Below are positions 53,350 through 62,964 of a DNA stretch of 64,000 bases, piece by piece. The notes under the pieces were generated by a model. The model was not told the DNA's origin, searched no databases, and saw only the letters and a list, made by a program, of their open reading frames with translations. Position 1 is the first letter of the stretch. The number at the start of each line of letters is the position of its first letter. A program made the translations under genes and the position numbers. This DNA comes from Pirellulales bacterium (GTDB taxonomy: Bacteria; Planctomycetota; Planctomycetia; Pirellulales; Lacipirellulaceae), in NCBI GenBank assembly GCA_022448265.1, contig JAKVCC010000004.1, positions 1 to 64,000 on the forward strand, in the 5' to 3' direction.

Positions 53350-55311
53350 CTAACTCATGGTTGTAAAAGGGGCTCTAGGCATTTTTTGTCCGGCCAATAG
53401 GGGAGGCATGGGGCAATTCAGCATGTCGGAGATGCCGCGGAGCAGCTCCACTTCGCGCACTTTGACTTTTCTGTCGGCGCAGATAGCTGCGGCACACGCG
53501 TCGATCAGTCGCTGGCGATGCTTGGTAGCTACCGCGGCCAGTTGAGCGAGCGCGTGATCCAATTTTGCCAGGCTACACTTGGTTGATGGAGACAGATGGA
53601 GGTCGACTTCCGGAAGATGTTTGGTGGCCTCGGCAAACGCACTTTCGGCCTCTTTCAGAGTATTGCCGGCATGCGCTAGGGTCGAAAGCAACACTGTACA
53701 AGGTGCGGCCAGGCGATGTAATCCGTAGTAGGCGATGTGCGGCGCCGCGGTTTTCTCAAACTGTGGTTGCAGATTTCGCAGGAGTACACGATGCAACATC
53801 CATTCAAATAACGAAAGCCGGTCGTCGGCTCGCACCATTTCCTGAAACGCTTGCGAAAATTCCACGTATTGCGGACGGACCATTGATCGCAGTGCAGGCA
53901 TCGCCATATCCACTAGCGGCAAGCGGAGGCGGGTGTCGAGCTGGTCGATAGTGGGCGTGAGTCGGTCCGTCAGGGCAACGATATCAGGAGTTGTTAGCTC
54001 GCGGAGCCGTTTCATCTGCCGACCGCGAATCTCGTCGTCCCGATCCAGCAGGAGCGAAAAAACTACCGCCCGTGACCCGTAAGGCTCGTGGACCGCCGCA
54101 ATAACTTCTTCAGGAATCTCTTCCACCAATTGTCGGGCGTAGGTACTGTGGATTTCGGTAGGATGCCCAACCTGCTCGCCGGCATTTTTCAAGGCGGCAA
54201 AGGGCACGTGTGGATCTATTTGCGTGTCGCCTGCCAGGCTACTCGCTTGAGAGATTTCGGTGAGCGCTGCAGGAGTTGCGGGGAGTGCGGGAAACTTGCC
54301 ATCCCAGCGCGGTTCGAGAGCAAGGATTCTTTTGCCGAGCGGCGGATGCGTTGCCATCAGACCAGTGAAGCCTTCCCATACCCCCTGACTAAGATACATG
54401 TGGCTAATCTCCGCCGCATTTGAATGTTGGAGCCGCGAGCCAAACACTGCGGCACCGATCCGTTTCAGCGCGCCGGCAATTCCGTGCGGATTGCGGGTGA
54501 ATTGCACTGCCGAAGCGTCGGCCAGGTATTCGCGTTGTCGGGAAACGGACGCTTTGATGATGTTTCCCATTAGCGTACCGACCAATCCAAGTACAATCAG
54601 TAGCAGGCCTACCAGGACAAATATCATTGCGATGTCATTCCTTGATCGACTACGTCCGCTATGGCCCGCTATCCGGAAGAGAACGCGTCCTAGGAGTCCC
54701 ATGAGTAAGATGCCATGCAGCACGCCGATTAGCCGAATGTTCAGCCGCATGTCCCCGTTTAGAATATGACTGAACTCGTGCGCGACAACGCCCTGCAACT
54801 GGTCTCGCGAGAGCTGCTCGGCCGTACCCCGCGTGACAGCGACGACGGCATCGCTCGGGGAATAGCCGGCGGCAAAAGCATTGATGCCTTCCTCATCCGC
54901 CAGCAGATAGATCGGTGGAACTGGCAGCCCAGAGGCCAGCGCCATCTCTTCAACCACGTTGACCAGTCGCCGTTCGACCAGATCGGTCGTGTTGGGCATT
55001 ACCCGGCGCCCGCCAATGTTTTCTGCCACGCTCGTTCCACCGCCGCGGAGTTGTCTGATCTTATACACACTGCCGCCGCCGATAAGCACCAGGGTCGCAA
55101 GGCTTGCACTCATTGCGATCGCCCAACGGGCTTCAGGATCGGTGCGCCGCAAGTTGCCTGCGTCGTACGTTTCGCAAATCGCATTGGTGGCAGTCGCAGT
55201 AACGAAAAACACTAGTCCCACGATACTCACCACCGCCAACAAAAAGAACCATACCAGCCACTTGGTTGAGCGGTGTGCCTGCGACTGACGTTCGTAAAAG
55301 TCGGTGGGCAT
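53350..55311 (-). CDS. HtpX-like M48 family membrane metallopeptidase
   Basis: From ATG 55311 the protein has 653 residues and opens with MPTDFYERQ, as in related planctomycetal proteases. Two membrane helices (about 17-40 and 68-85) precede the peptidase domain with the zinc motif HEFSH near 180 and the third-ligand region NGDMRLNIR and EYLADASAV. Two further helices (about 205-225 and 235-255) follow. The C-terminal part (from about 350) is a long helical region with no recognised domain. Family members degrade misfolded membrane proteins. It lies 198 bases downstream of a lemA gene, a frequent pairing. GTG 55335 is an alternative start. Confidence 0.9.
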   Translation of the reverse strand: MPTDFYERQSQAHRSTKWLVWFFLLAVVSIVGLVFFVTATATNAICETYDAGNLRRTDPEARWAIAMSASLATLVLIGGGSVYKIRQLRGGGTSVAENIGGRRVMPNTTDLVERRLVNVVEEMALASGLPVPPIYLLADEEGINAFAAGYSPSDAVVAVTRGTAEQLSRDQLQGVVAHEFSHILNGDMRLNIRLIGVLHGILLMGLLGRVLFRIAGHSGRSRSRNDIAMIFVLVGLLLIVLGLVGTLMGNIIKASVSRQREYLADASAVQFTRNPHGIAGALKRIGAAVFGSRLQHSNAAEISHMYLSQGVWEGFTGLMATHPPLGKRILALEPRWDGKFPALPATPAALTEISQASSLAGDTQIDPHVPFAALKNAGEQVGHPTEIHSTYARQLVEEIPEEVIAAVHEPYGSRAVVFSLLLDRDDEIRGRQMKRLRELTTPDIVALTDRLTPTIDQLDTRLRLPLVDMAMPALRSMVRPQYVEFSQAFQEMVRADDRLSLFEWMLHRVLLRNLQPQFEKTAAPHIAYYGLHRLAAPCTVLLSTLAHAGNTLKEAESAFAEATKHLPEVDLHLSPSTKCSLAKLDHALAQLAAVATKHRQRLIDACAAAICADRKVKVREVELLRGISDMLNCPMPPLLAGQKMPRAPFTTMS

Positions 55312-55508
55312 GGCGGAAGCGGGGAAGGTAGACACGCAGAGTGTGTGGAGATCGTAGTGGGTAGAAGGTAGCGGGTAGCGTGAAACTGGGCAGCGGAGGA
55401 CCTTATGGATGATGGTCCACGATTTTCAGGGCCTTACAAATAGCCCTGGAGTTTCCGGTTTCCCGGCGGCTGACAACTCGCGCTAGGTGCCATGCTTTTG
55501 GCGCCTTG

Positions 55509-56108
55509 TTAAAACTCTACCTTTGGTGCTTCGGCAATCATTTCACTGTCGAATTCCAGGAGCTCGGCGTCTTCATTGTGGCCGAACATGCCGGCAAAGA
55601 TGACCGGTGGAAAGGTTTGCCGGTATGTGTTGTAGGAGGTGACCGAGTCATTATAGGCCTGGCGGGAAAATGCGACACGGTTTTCGGTGGAAGTGAGTTC
55701 TTCGGTGAGCTGAGCCATGTTTTGGTTGGCCTTGAGGTCTGGATAGGCCTCGGAGAGCGCAAACAGTCGGCCCAATGCTCCCGACAAGCCTTGTTCGGCG
55801 CTCATCAGTTGCTGCATGGCTGCCGCATCGCCCGGATTGGACGACGCCTCCTGCAATCCGCTCATTGCTTGGTTGCGCGAGTTGATCACCGCCTCGAGCG
55901 TTTCCTTTTCGTGCGCCATGTAGCCTTTGACGGTCTCGACTAGGTTGGGGATGAGATCGTAGCGCCGCTTGAGCTGTACTTCGATTTGCGAAAATGCATT
56001 CTCAATGCGGTTGCGGAGCGTAACGAGCCGGTTGTAAATCGCAACTCCGTAAAAAACCAGCAACAGACCGACGACGGATGCAATGGCAAGGATTACCCAG
56101 AATGGCAT
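55509..56108 (-). CDS. lemA: LemA family protein
   Basis: From ATG 56108 this 199-residue protein has one N-terminal membrane helix (VILAIASVVGLLLVFYGVAI) and the LemA core IENAFSQIEVQLKRRYDLIP and NLVETVKGYMAHEKETLEAV, a long coiled-coil/helical bundle ending in FSRQAYNDSVTSYNTYRQTF. Function is not firmly known; it often accompanies an HtpX-like M48 protease or TPM proteins in envelope stress. It is followed by the M48 gene and lies downstream of efp on the same strand. Confidence 0.92.
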   Translation of the reverse strand: MPFWVILAIASVVGLLLVFYGVAIYNRLVTLRNRIENAFSQIEVQLKRRYDLIPNLVETVKGYMAHEKETLEAVINSRNQAMSGLQEASSNPGDAAAMQQLMSAEQGLSGALGRLFALSEAYPDLKANQNMAQLTEELTSTENRVAFSRQAYNDSVTSYNTYRQTFPPVIFAGMFGHNEDAELLEFDSEMIAEAPKVEF

Positions 56109-56147
56109 GACCAAGTTCCTTGTCGAGGTGCGATTGTGAATCTGGAT

Positions 56148-56726
56148 TTACGAACCGGGGTTTTTCGATCGTTCGATGTAATCACCTGTGCGCGTATCGA
56201 CTCGCAACCAGTCGCCAATGTTGATAAAAGCGGGCGCTAGAATCTCGGCGCCCGTCTCTAGCTTGACCGGTTTTTGGACGTTTGTCGCCGTATTGCCCTT
56301 GGCTGCCGGTTCACAGTACTCAACCTGGAGGACGACATGGTTGGGCGGAGTGACGGCAATAGGGTTGTCATTGTAGACGACCAACTGACAGTCCAAACCT
56401 TCCTTCAAAAACCTGCTTGCCTCGCCCACTTGTTCCGCGGTCAATTCGTATTGCTCGTAGGATTCGTTGTCCATGAACACGTAGCTGTCATTTTGGCCGT
56501 ACAAGTATTGGGCAGTAAATTCCGAGACATCAGCAGCTTCGAGGCTTTGTCCCGCTCGGTAAGTCTTGTCGGTGACGGTGCCGCGGATGAGATTTTTTAG
56601 CTTGCACTCGTATAAGGCTGCGCCCTTGCCTGGCTTGCGGAAATTCATCTCAATCATCTGGTACGGCGTGCCGTCGATCTGAATCTTGAGACCCTTCTTA
56701 AACTCATTGGTACTATAAGTAGCCAC
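56148..56726 (-). CDS. efp: Elongation factor P
   Basis: EF-P rescues ribosomes stalled on polyproline. The 192-residue protein has the KOW-like first domain with KPGKGAAL, where Lys34 is the modification site, and two OB domains (VTPPNHVVLQVEYCEP and LETGAEILAPAFINIGDWLR). Start GTG at 56726. Lys34, together with EpmA and EpmB in the same window, strongly implies beta-lysylation. It is divergent from epmB, 68 bases away, and upstream of lemA. Confidence 0.97.
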   Translation of the reverse strand: MATYSTNEFKKGLKIQIDGTPYQMIEMNFRKPGKGAALYECKLKNLIRGTVTDKTYRAGQSLEAADVSEFTAQYLYGQNDSYVFMDNESYEQYELTAEQVGEASRFLKEGLDCQLVVYNDNPIAVTPPNHVVLQVEYCEPAAKGNTATNVQKPVKLETGAEILAPAFINIGDWLRVDTRTGDYIERSKNPGS

Positions 56727-56794
56727 TGGGGTTCATCCTGTTGTGCGGGTATCTTTGAATCCATCCGTCCCTGTCAAATCACTATTCGAATGGA

Positions 56795-57889
56795 ATGAGC
56801 ATTCTACCCAATTCTCCACAACTTGTCCGCCCCGGTTCTGCCGTAGCCTCTTCGTGGCAAGAGGAGGCCAGCGCGGCGGTGCGCGATCCGGGTGAATTGT
56901 GCCGCCGCTTGGGCTTGCCTGCCTCGATGGCCGACGCCGCCCAAGGCGGTGCGCGGCAATTTCCGGTTTTTGTACCGCCTGGATTTCTCAACCGTATACG
57001 CCCCGGCGATCCACACGATCCGCTGCTCCGCCAAGTATTGCCTGGCTTGGCAGAAACGATAACGGTTTCCGGTTTTGAGAAAGACCCGGTGGGTGACACG
57101 GCGGCAACCCTGCGCCCGGGCGTATTGCAAAAATACGCGGGCCGCGCGCTGCTGATTGCCACCGGCTCATGTGCCGTCCATTGCCGCTACTGCTTTCGCC
57201 GCCATTTTCCGTACCAGGAAGTATTGCACAGCGATGCGGCTTGGGACAGCGCACTGATGGCCCTTGCCGACGATCCTTCGATAACCGAGGTGATCCTCAG
57301 CGGTGGGGATCCCCTCATGTTGGTGGATCAAAGTCTGGGTGCGCTGGTAGAAAAAATTGTGGCGATCAAGTCTATCACCCGATTACGTGTACACACGCGC
57401 GTTCCAGTCATGATCCCAGCGCGGGTGACCGACGAACTGTTGCGATTGTTGACCGAGAGTCGGCTCCAGTCGATTGTTGTTCTCCATGCCAACCATGCCC
57501 AGGAGCTGGACGACAGCGTCGCCCAGGCAATCGCTCGATTGCGGGGCGCGGGATTGATCGTCTTAAATCAGGCAGTGCTACTCCGCGGGGTCAACGATTC
57601 GGTAGCCGCACAGGTTGCACTCAGCGAGCGGTTGATCGAAGCCGGCGTGTTGCCCTATTACCTGCACCAACTCGATCGCGTTGACGGGGCCGCCCATTTC
57701 GAGGTGCCGATGAGTACGGGAAAAGAGATTCTTGCAGGGATGCAGGCACAGCTCCCTGGCTACCTGGTCCCCAAGTATGTCCAGGAAATCCCTGGCGAGA
57801 CCAGCAAGACATCTATTCCGTCTGCCGATGCGCTGGAACAGAAAGGTCCTGTCCCAAATTCGACTCGGATTCGGGACCGGACCCTTTGA
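56795..57889 (+). CDS. epmB: EF-P lysine 2,3-aminomutase EpmB
   Basis: A radical-SAM, PLP-dependent enzyme that converts lysine to (R)-beta-lysine for EF-P. The 364-residue protein has Cys126, Cys130 and Cys133 in CAVHCRYCFRRHFPY, the aminomutase stretch EVILSGGDPLMLVD, and the PLP Lys in LPGYLVPKYVQEIPGE. It lacks the extra C-terminal zinc and oligomerisation domains of lysine-catabolic aminomutases, which fits EpmB. ATG at 56795; divergent from efp by 68 bases. Confidence 0.95.
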   Translation: MSILPNSPQLVRPGSAVASSWQEEASAAVRDPGELCRRLGLPASMADAAQGGARQFPVFVPPGFLNRIRPGDPHDPLLRQVLPGLAETITVSGFEKDPVGDTAATLRPGVLQKYAGRALLIATGSCAVHCRYCFRRHFPYQEVLHSDAAWDSALMALADDPSITEVILSGGDPLMLVDQSLGALVEKIVAIKSITRLRVHTRVPVMIPARVTDELLRLLTESRLQSIVVLHANHAQELDDSVAQAIARLRGAGLIVLNQAVLLRGVNDSVAAQVALSERLIEAGVLPYYLHQLDRVDGAAHFEVPMSTGKEILAGMQAQLPGYLVPKYVQEIPGETSKTSIPSADALEQKGPVPNSTRIRDRTL

Positions 57890-58120
57890 TCATCGGTGGC
57901 ACGGAGATCAAGTAGAGTAGATTATTCCTTGAGAGCACGGCCGGTTGACCAGAGTTGCAACGTTTGTAGAAGGCCTCGACGGCCAAGCCGTTGCGCGGCT
58001 TGGGTTCATCATGCAGATCATGATGGCTACAATGCTATCACACGCGCTATGGTGATGGTGTAGCTGTTACGCTCCGCACGCCGTTGTGCAGCACCTTTCA
58101 GTCGCCCCATTATTCACCCT

Positions 58121-59173
58121 ATGGCCATCAGCATTTACGACACATCCGCGCTGGAGCAACTGCGCCGTGAGCTGCGATTTGATCCTCAACAGTTGCGCCG
58201 GCTCCATAACGATCTGTTGAAGCGATTTGTTCCAGATGAAAAGGCCCTCGCGATCTTTCCTGCTCGTGATCGAATTGCCAGCCATTTTTTGCACCTTGAT
58301 CGCAAGTGCGATTCGCGGTGCGACGGTGCGACGAAGTTGCTCTTTCGCACTGCCTCGCTAGGGATGTTGATCGAGTCGGTTATTTTGCGCATTACCAGCG
58401 GACGCACGACCTTGTGTGTGTCGAGCCAAGTCGGCTGTGCGGCGGCGTGCGAGTTCTGCGCGACGGGAAAAATGGGAGTTGCGAAAAACTTGTCGGCGGA
58501 TGAGATTCTCGACCAGGTCTTGCAGGCGGGCCAGTTATTGGCGGGCGACGGACCTGGTGTACGGAATATTGTCTTTATGGGCATGGGCGAGCCGTTCCAC
58601 AACGAGGAGAACCTCTACGCAGCCCTCGCCACTTTGATTGCGCCTCGTATGTTTCATCATCCGCCAACTAAGATACTTGTTTCAACCGTTGGTATTCCAG
58701 ACGCCATGATACGATTCGCGAGGCGCTTTCCGCGGATGAACCTTGCGCTGAGCTTGCATAGCGTACGGCAAGCGGTTCGACAAAAACTAATTCCTCTGGC
58801 AGCGAAATATCCGCTTGATCACTTGCGGGAAACCGTGCGGGTAGTTAATCGCCTCCAGCGCCGTCCCGTGATGATTGAGTATTTGCTGCTATTAGGTATC
58901 AACGACGGAATGGACGATGCGCGGGAGCTAATCGAATGGCTTGAGGGTCTAAATGTGCATGTCAATTTAATTCCATACAACTCGATCGATGATGCTCCGC
59001 AGCTAATCGGGACAAAGCGCCCCGAGCGGGAGGCATTTGCGAAGTGTCTCAAGCGAGGTGGTTTGCAGACGACCATTCGGTATTCGTTGGGGGGCGACAT
59101 CGCTGCAGCATGTGGCCAACTTGTGAAAAAAGAGACCTCTTTAATTTCTCGGCCGTATCTTCAACGCAGGTAA
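58121..59173 (+). CDS. rlmN: 23S rRNA (adenine2503-C2)/tRNA methyltransferase RlmN family
   Basis: A radical-SAM enzyme that methylates C2 of A2503 in 23S rRNA and A37 in tRNA. The 350-residue protein has Cys106, Cys110 and Cys113 in CAAACEFCATGKMG, the lead-in TLCVSSQVG, MGMGEPFHNEEN and the methyl-transfer Cys in GGDIAAACGQLV. The second catalytic Cys is present, so both RlmN-type steps are possible. A Cfr-like specificity (C8) cannot be excluded from sequence alone. ATG at 58121. Confidence 0.88.
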   Translation: MAISIYDTSALEQLRRELRFDPQQLRRLHNDLLKRFVPDEKALAIFPARDRIASHFLHLDRKCDSRCDGATKLLFRTASLGMLIESVILRITSGRTTLCVSSQVGCAAACEFCATGKMGVAKNLSADEILDQVLQAGQLLAGDGPGVRNIVFMGMGEPFHNEENLYAALATLIAPRMFHHPPTKILVSTVGIPDAMIRFARRFPRMNLALSLHSVRQAVRQKLIPLAAKYPLDHLRETVRVVNRLQRRPVMIEYLLLLGINDGMDDARELIEWLEGLNVHVNLIPYNSIDDAPQLIGTKRPEREAFAKCLKRGGLQTTIRYSLGGDIAAACGQLVKKETSLISRPYLQRR

Positions 59174-59345
59174 GGTGTTACCGAGAGTGGCAGCAATAAT
59201 TTGCGTGTTGCAGATTGAAAAAACAGTAACACTTATCGCCAACTCTTGCTTACTCTTGTAGTAGGCACTGGCGGGATCGCTGGGCCTTCTTGAACGCTTT
59301 CGGCACCGATGCCGCTTTTCAATTTCTTGTGCCGACGAGGTTGGG

Positions 59346-59948
59346 ATGGTTCCTGCAAAGTATGTTGTTGCGCTATTGATGCTGGCGATCCCGCTTGTCT
59401 TCGCCGTGTTAAACGTCCGGCACCGCCAAGATTGCCACTGCCACAAGGAGCGCGCTTTGCATCCGGATCTTGTCAGGCAAGTGACTTGGGATGCTAGTGA
59501 ATCTGCAATGCGCGTGATTGGCCCTGTCGTCACGCTTCGGGAGCTGGAAAGCGAGCTTGAATTCGTTGCCCGCGTCGACACGGGGGCTAAGATCAGCTCT
59601 CTTCATGCGGTCGAAAAAACCGTGGTCGATGGCGCACCCAATATGGAGAAGAACGTAGGTAAGACAATTCGTTTTCGGGTAGAAAATCGTCGCGGTGAAT
59701 CACGATGGTTGACCCGGACGATTATTGAGGTCCGCAATGTGCGCACTTCCGAAGGCGAGGAAGTTTGTTACCTAGTGCCGATGTGGATTGCCTGTGAGGG
59801 TGTTGAGCGGGAGGTGCTGGTGTCGCTCAATGACCGCTCGCACATGACTTGTTCAACATTGCTGGGCCGAAATTTCCTGCAGGGCCAGTTTGTCGTCGAT
59901 GTGACGCGGTCCGACGCGTCGTTGGAGCTACTGGTGGGCGAGTTGTAA
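59346..59948 (+). CDS. Membrane-anchored retropepsin-like protein (ATP-dependent zinc protease family)
   Basis: A 200-residue protein with an N-terminal hydrophobic helix (about 5-22), probably an uncleaved anchor. The rest matches the retropepsin-like family often called putative ATP-dependent zinc protease (Pfam PF05618): ARVDTGAKISSLHAVEK with the active Asp near 78 and MTCSTLLGRNFLQGQFVVDV. These proteins are usually linked to RimK-type ATP-grasp ligases, but none is seen here. The substrate is unknown. The start is ATG 59346. Confidence 0.8.
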   Translation: MVPAKYVVALLMLAIPLVFAVLNVRHRQDCHCHKERALHPDLVRQVTWDASESAMRVIGPVVTLRELESELEFVARVDTGAKISSLHAVEKTVVDGAPNMEKNVGKTIRFRVENRRGESRWLTRTIIEVRNVRTSEGEEVCYLVPMWIACEGVEREVLVSLNDRSHMTCSTLLGRNFLQGQFVVDVTRSDASLELLVGEL

Positions 59949-60093
59949 GCAGATAGCATCAGCACCGAGCAGCGACATGCACCACAAGTCGTGCTGGGAT
60001 CCGCACCGTCCAATTCCCCAGCGATTTTTCCGTGCGCACATGCGCCCAGCGCGATGGCAGTACGGAGATCTGTTAGCCATTGCCCGTTTAGCT

Positions 60094-61044
60094 TCAACGG
60101 CGGGATGCGAGTGTCGTCCCATTCTGGGTACTCGGTGCACTCGCTATGGGATCGGCCGGGCCGTCGAGCGCATCCCCTGGGCTAACGCGATCGATTCGAT
60201 CGATCGCGTAATTTTTGTAATCCTCCGACAGTTCGCAGCCCAAAAAAACTCGGCCTAGTTTTTTTGCTACTGCCAGTGTCGTCCCGCTTCCGCTGAAGGG
60301 ATCAAATATCAGGTCGTCTTCGTTGCTGCAGGCGCGGATGATGCGCCCCAGAAGTTGCTCGGGCATTTGGCAGCCATGGAAACCCTGGCGCTCTTTGAAC
60401 GTGCCAGCGACCCTAGAGAAGAACCAAGTGTCTTGCTCGGGGGTGAAGCCGTAGGCATCGGACTGGAAATCCTGGGGACGTAGAATCCAGGTGTCGTCGG
60501 GTAGGCGGCCCTTGGGGTTAGCCCGTTTGTCACCGTAGACAAGCGCCCGTGCCGAAGGAACCCGAATTGCCGGGTCGTCGGCGTTGAACGTATAGTTGTT
60601 GGCGTCTTTCACAAAGTGGAATAGATGCGCGTGCGAGCGGCTGAATTTTTTTTTGCAATTGACGCCAAACGTATAGTACCAAATGACCCAGCTTCGCGTG
60701 GTAAAACCAACTTCGCGCTGCGCCGCAACTTTGAGTTCAGCAGCATACTCGTCGCCGATGGCGAGCCAGAAGGTGCCATTGGGTTTTAAGATCCGGTGGA
60801 TCTCGGTCATCCACGTGCGGCACCAGTCAAGATACTTCTCGTCATCCTGACGGTCGTCGTACTGGTCGTACTCGTATCCAATGTTGAACGGTGGATCGGC
60901 GAAGGCAAGGTCGATAGAGCCATCGTCAATCTTGCGCATGGACTGGATGCAGTCACCTTGATGAATCGTCCCTGATTGAAGCATGTGAAGCTCGCCGATG
61001 GGAGACGCGTCCTTCTTCGCCTGGGCTTCGAAGGGCGGACGCAT
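60094..61044 (-). CDS. Solitary beta-class DNA N6-adenine or N4-cytosine methyltransferase
   Basis: About 316 residues from ATG 61044 (GTG 61050 also possible). Motif [13 protein letters not shown] lies near residue 48 and the SAM-binding motif [19 protein letters not shown] near residue 263; this order (IV before I) defines the beta class. Motif X-like segments and the target-recognition part with [14 protein letters not shown] lie between. No restriction endonuclease gene is visible nearby, so it is orphan, perhaps epigenetic. The DPPF motif fits adenine or N4-cytosine methylation; the recognition sequence cannot be predicted. Confidence 0.9.
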   Translation of the reverse strand: MRPPFEAQAKKDASPIGELHMLQSGTIHQGDCIQSMRKIDDGSIDLAFADPPFNIGYEYDQYDDRQDDEKYLDWCRTWMTEIHRILKPNGTFWLAIGDEYAAELKVAAQREVGFTTRSWVIWYYTFGVNCKKKFSRSHAHLFHFVKDANNYTFNADDPAIRVPSARALVYGDKRANPKGRLPDDTWILRPQDFQSDAYGFTPEQDTWFFSRVAGTFKERQGFHGCQMPEQLLGRIIRACSNEDDLIFDPFSGSGTTLAVAKKLGRVFLGCELSEDYKNYAIDRIDRVSPGDALDGPADPIASAPSTQNGTTLASRR

Positions 61045-61337
61045 ATTCACTTCTCATCTATGCAATTGATTCTATCGGATCTGATCATGTGGTGCCAGAT
61101 TTCTCTTGAAATTTGCGTGGGTCCTCCAAGGTGGTGCTGCGAAGTAGAAGTGTCGCGGAGTACCGGTCTTGCACCAAACAACTATCCTTTAAGTGAGGGT
61201 TTCGCGCAGTGCACGGCAGGGTAGAGCGCCTTCTCGAGAGCTGGAGCTTCGGCCCTGCAATGGACCCAGCCGCGGCTATTTTTGGTAGACTTCTTTTGCG
61301 ACAATTGGCTCACGAGTGACTTTTTGGAACCGGTGGC

Positions 61338-62177
61338 ATGAAATACGCAATTTGCAACGAACTGTTCGGCGACCAGCCATTTGCTGAGGCTTGGGCGCTG
61401 GCCCGAAAAATCGGTTACACAGGGATCGAAATTGCGCCGTTTACGCTTATTCCAGGGTCTGAAACTGTCGACGTACGCGAGGTTTCGGTATCGCGGCGCG
61501 CCGAGATCCGACGGCAGGCCGCTGATACGGGCCTGGACGTGGTGGGCCTCCACTGGCTGCTTGCAAAGACCGACGGGTTTTATCTGACGAGCCCGGAGTC
61601 GGCGGTTCGGGCGGCAACTGCCGAGTACTTCAGGCATCTGGCTCAACTGTGTGCTGACTTGGGCGGTCGGCTGATGGTGCTCGGTTCGCCACAGCATCGC
61701 AACTTATTGCCAGGTGTTTCCCACGCGGATGCCGAGCGGTACGCAGCAGAAGTGTTGCGCGCGGTTATGAGCGTGTGCGCTGACCTGGACGTGACGATTG
61801 TTTTGGAGCCACTAGGGATGGCAGAAGGAAATTTTTTATTGACCGCCGAGTCCGCTATCCGCCTCATCCGTCTCGTCGACTCGCCGCAATGCCGATTGCA
61901 CCTAGATGTGAAGGCGATGTCGAGCGAAAGCCAGCCTGTTGCCGACATTATCCGTGCTAGTTGTGACTGGACGGTGCATTTTCATGCCAACGATCCTAAT
62001 TTGCTTGGTCCCGGTATGGGCGCGGTGGACTTCGCGCCGATCTTCACTGCCCTGCAAGAGACCAGCTACGATGGCTGGGTATCGGTCGAAGTGTTCAAAT
62101 ACGAACCCAGTCCAGAGGAAATTGCTCGGCGGAGCCTGGAGTACCTAGTGCAAACCGAATCAGGTCGCCGCCCGTAG
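61338..62177 (+). CDS. Sugar phosphate isomerase/epimerase-like TIM-barrel protein
   Basis: A 279-residue xylose-isomerase-like barrel (AP_endonuc_2 family). ARKIGYTGIEIAPFTLIPGS, GLDVVGLHWLLAKTD, VTIVLEPLGMAEGNFLLTAE and CRLHLDVKAM are characteristic, with Glu, Asp, His and a C-terminal Glu (DGWVSVEVFKYEPSPEEIAR) forming the usual metal site. The family includes inosose, hydroxypyruvate and hexulose epimerases; which sugar is used is unknown. Its 3' end overlaps the ferredoxin gene by 18 bases (convergent). Confidence 0.85.
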   Translation: MKYAICNELFGDQPFAEAWALARKIGYTGIEIAPFTLIPGSETVDVREVSVSRRAEIRRQAADTGLDVVGLHWLLAKTDGFYLTSPESAVRAATAEYFRHLAQLCADLGGRLMVLGSPQHRNLLPGVSHADAERYAAEVLRAVMSVCADLDVTIVLEPLGMAEGNFLLTAESAIRLIRLVDSPQCRLHLDVKAMSSESQPVADIIRASCDWTVHFHANDPNLLGPGMGAVDFAPIFTALQETSYDGWVSVEVFKYEPSPEEIARRSLEYLVQTESGRRP

Positions 62178-62555
62178 TTCAGCCAGATTTTGCGCGGTGC
62201 CGACTAGGCGATCCCAGTTTTTTGAAATGTATTCCGGCGGGCCGCCCACTTGGGCCATGACCTGTGCTGCGTTTTCAGTGGGCACCATTTCAATCGCGTC
62301 CCAGGGGCAGACCAACAGCTCATAGGGGTTCGACTTTTTGCCCGGGATGTGTACGCAAACTTCGCAGCCTACGCATCGTTCGAGGTCGATTTCGCACCAC
62401 TGCTGCGTGCCCTTGAGCACCCCCCGATCAATCCTGTTCATAAAGATACAATCAACCGGACACACCTCTAGGCACGATTCGCACCCCGTGCAATTGTCGG
62501 CGTTGATAATTGCCAACTCCTTCGGCACTTTTTTGCGGGGGCCTTTTTTTGCCAT
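62160..62555 (-). CDS. 4Fe-4S dicluster ferredoxin
   Basis: From ATG 62555 the protein has 131 residues. Two cluster motifs are visible: CTGCESCLEVCPVDCI near the start, then CVGCEVCVHIPGKKSN leading to LLVCPWDAIEM, with a larger spacing before the last Cys of the second motif. It is a soluble electron carrier of the bacterial ferredoxin type; the partner enzyme is not visible. ATG 62555 is chosen over the upstream in-frame start at 62594 because MAKKGPRKK begins the conserved part. It overlaps the sugar isomerase gene tail by 18 bases. Confidence 0.85.
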   Translation of the reverse strand: MAKKGPRKKVPKELAIINADNCTGCESCLEVCPVDCIFMNRIDRGVLKGTQQWCEIDLERCVGCEVCVHIPGKKSNPYELLVCPWDAIEMVPTENAAQVMAQVGGPPEYISKNWDRLVGTAQNLAELRAAT

Positions 62556-62964
62556 GGTGAACGCGTTGCTCGTTGTCAAGACGCCGGGCGCCAATTACCA
62601 AGTGGGTGTCTATAGATACTGCGGTGTCCGGTCTGGGCCTTCGCCGGAGATTGCAAAACCTATCACAATCTTACTTTAACATCGGCCTTTGGCCAAGCAA
62701 GGCTGAGCCGGTTTCGGGCGTGAATGCGTTTGCCAATCCGGGAAGGCCAACTGGGAGTGGCGCGGGCGCCGAAAGAGGGTCGCCAAAACAGCGATCTTGC
62801 CAGTGATCACCGGAAGCGGGGACAACGAGCGCCAAAATTGGCCCCGTTGACCGTAGCGTTACCCAATCCAATCAAAAGGCCCCTTTGATCGAAAGGCTCA
62901 GGCGCTTGCCCACCGTGGTCGATGGCGGGGGAGTCGACGACCTGATTTTGCGTCGTCGAGTGGG
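62556..62964. other. Intergenic region between the ferredoxin and the right-edge gene
   Basis: About 410 bases with no recognised gene, RNA or repeat. It should contain the ferredoxin promoter. Confidence 0.4.

Noticed and set aside
58007-58025. Inverted repeat CATCATG-n5-CATGATG upstream of rlmN
   Set aside because: Could be an operator, but it is short, isolated and has no regulator gene nearby.
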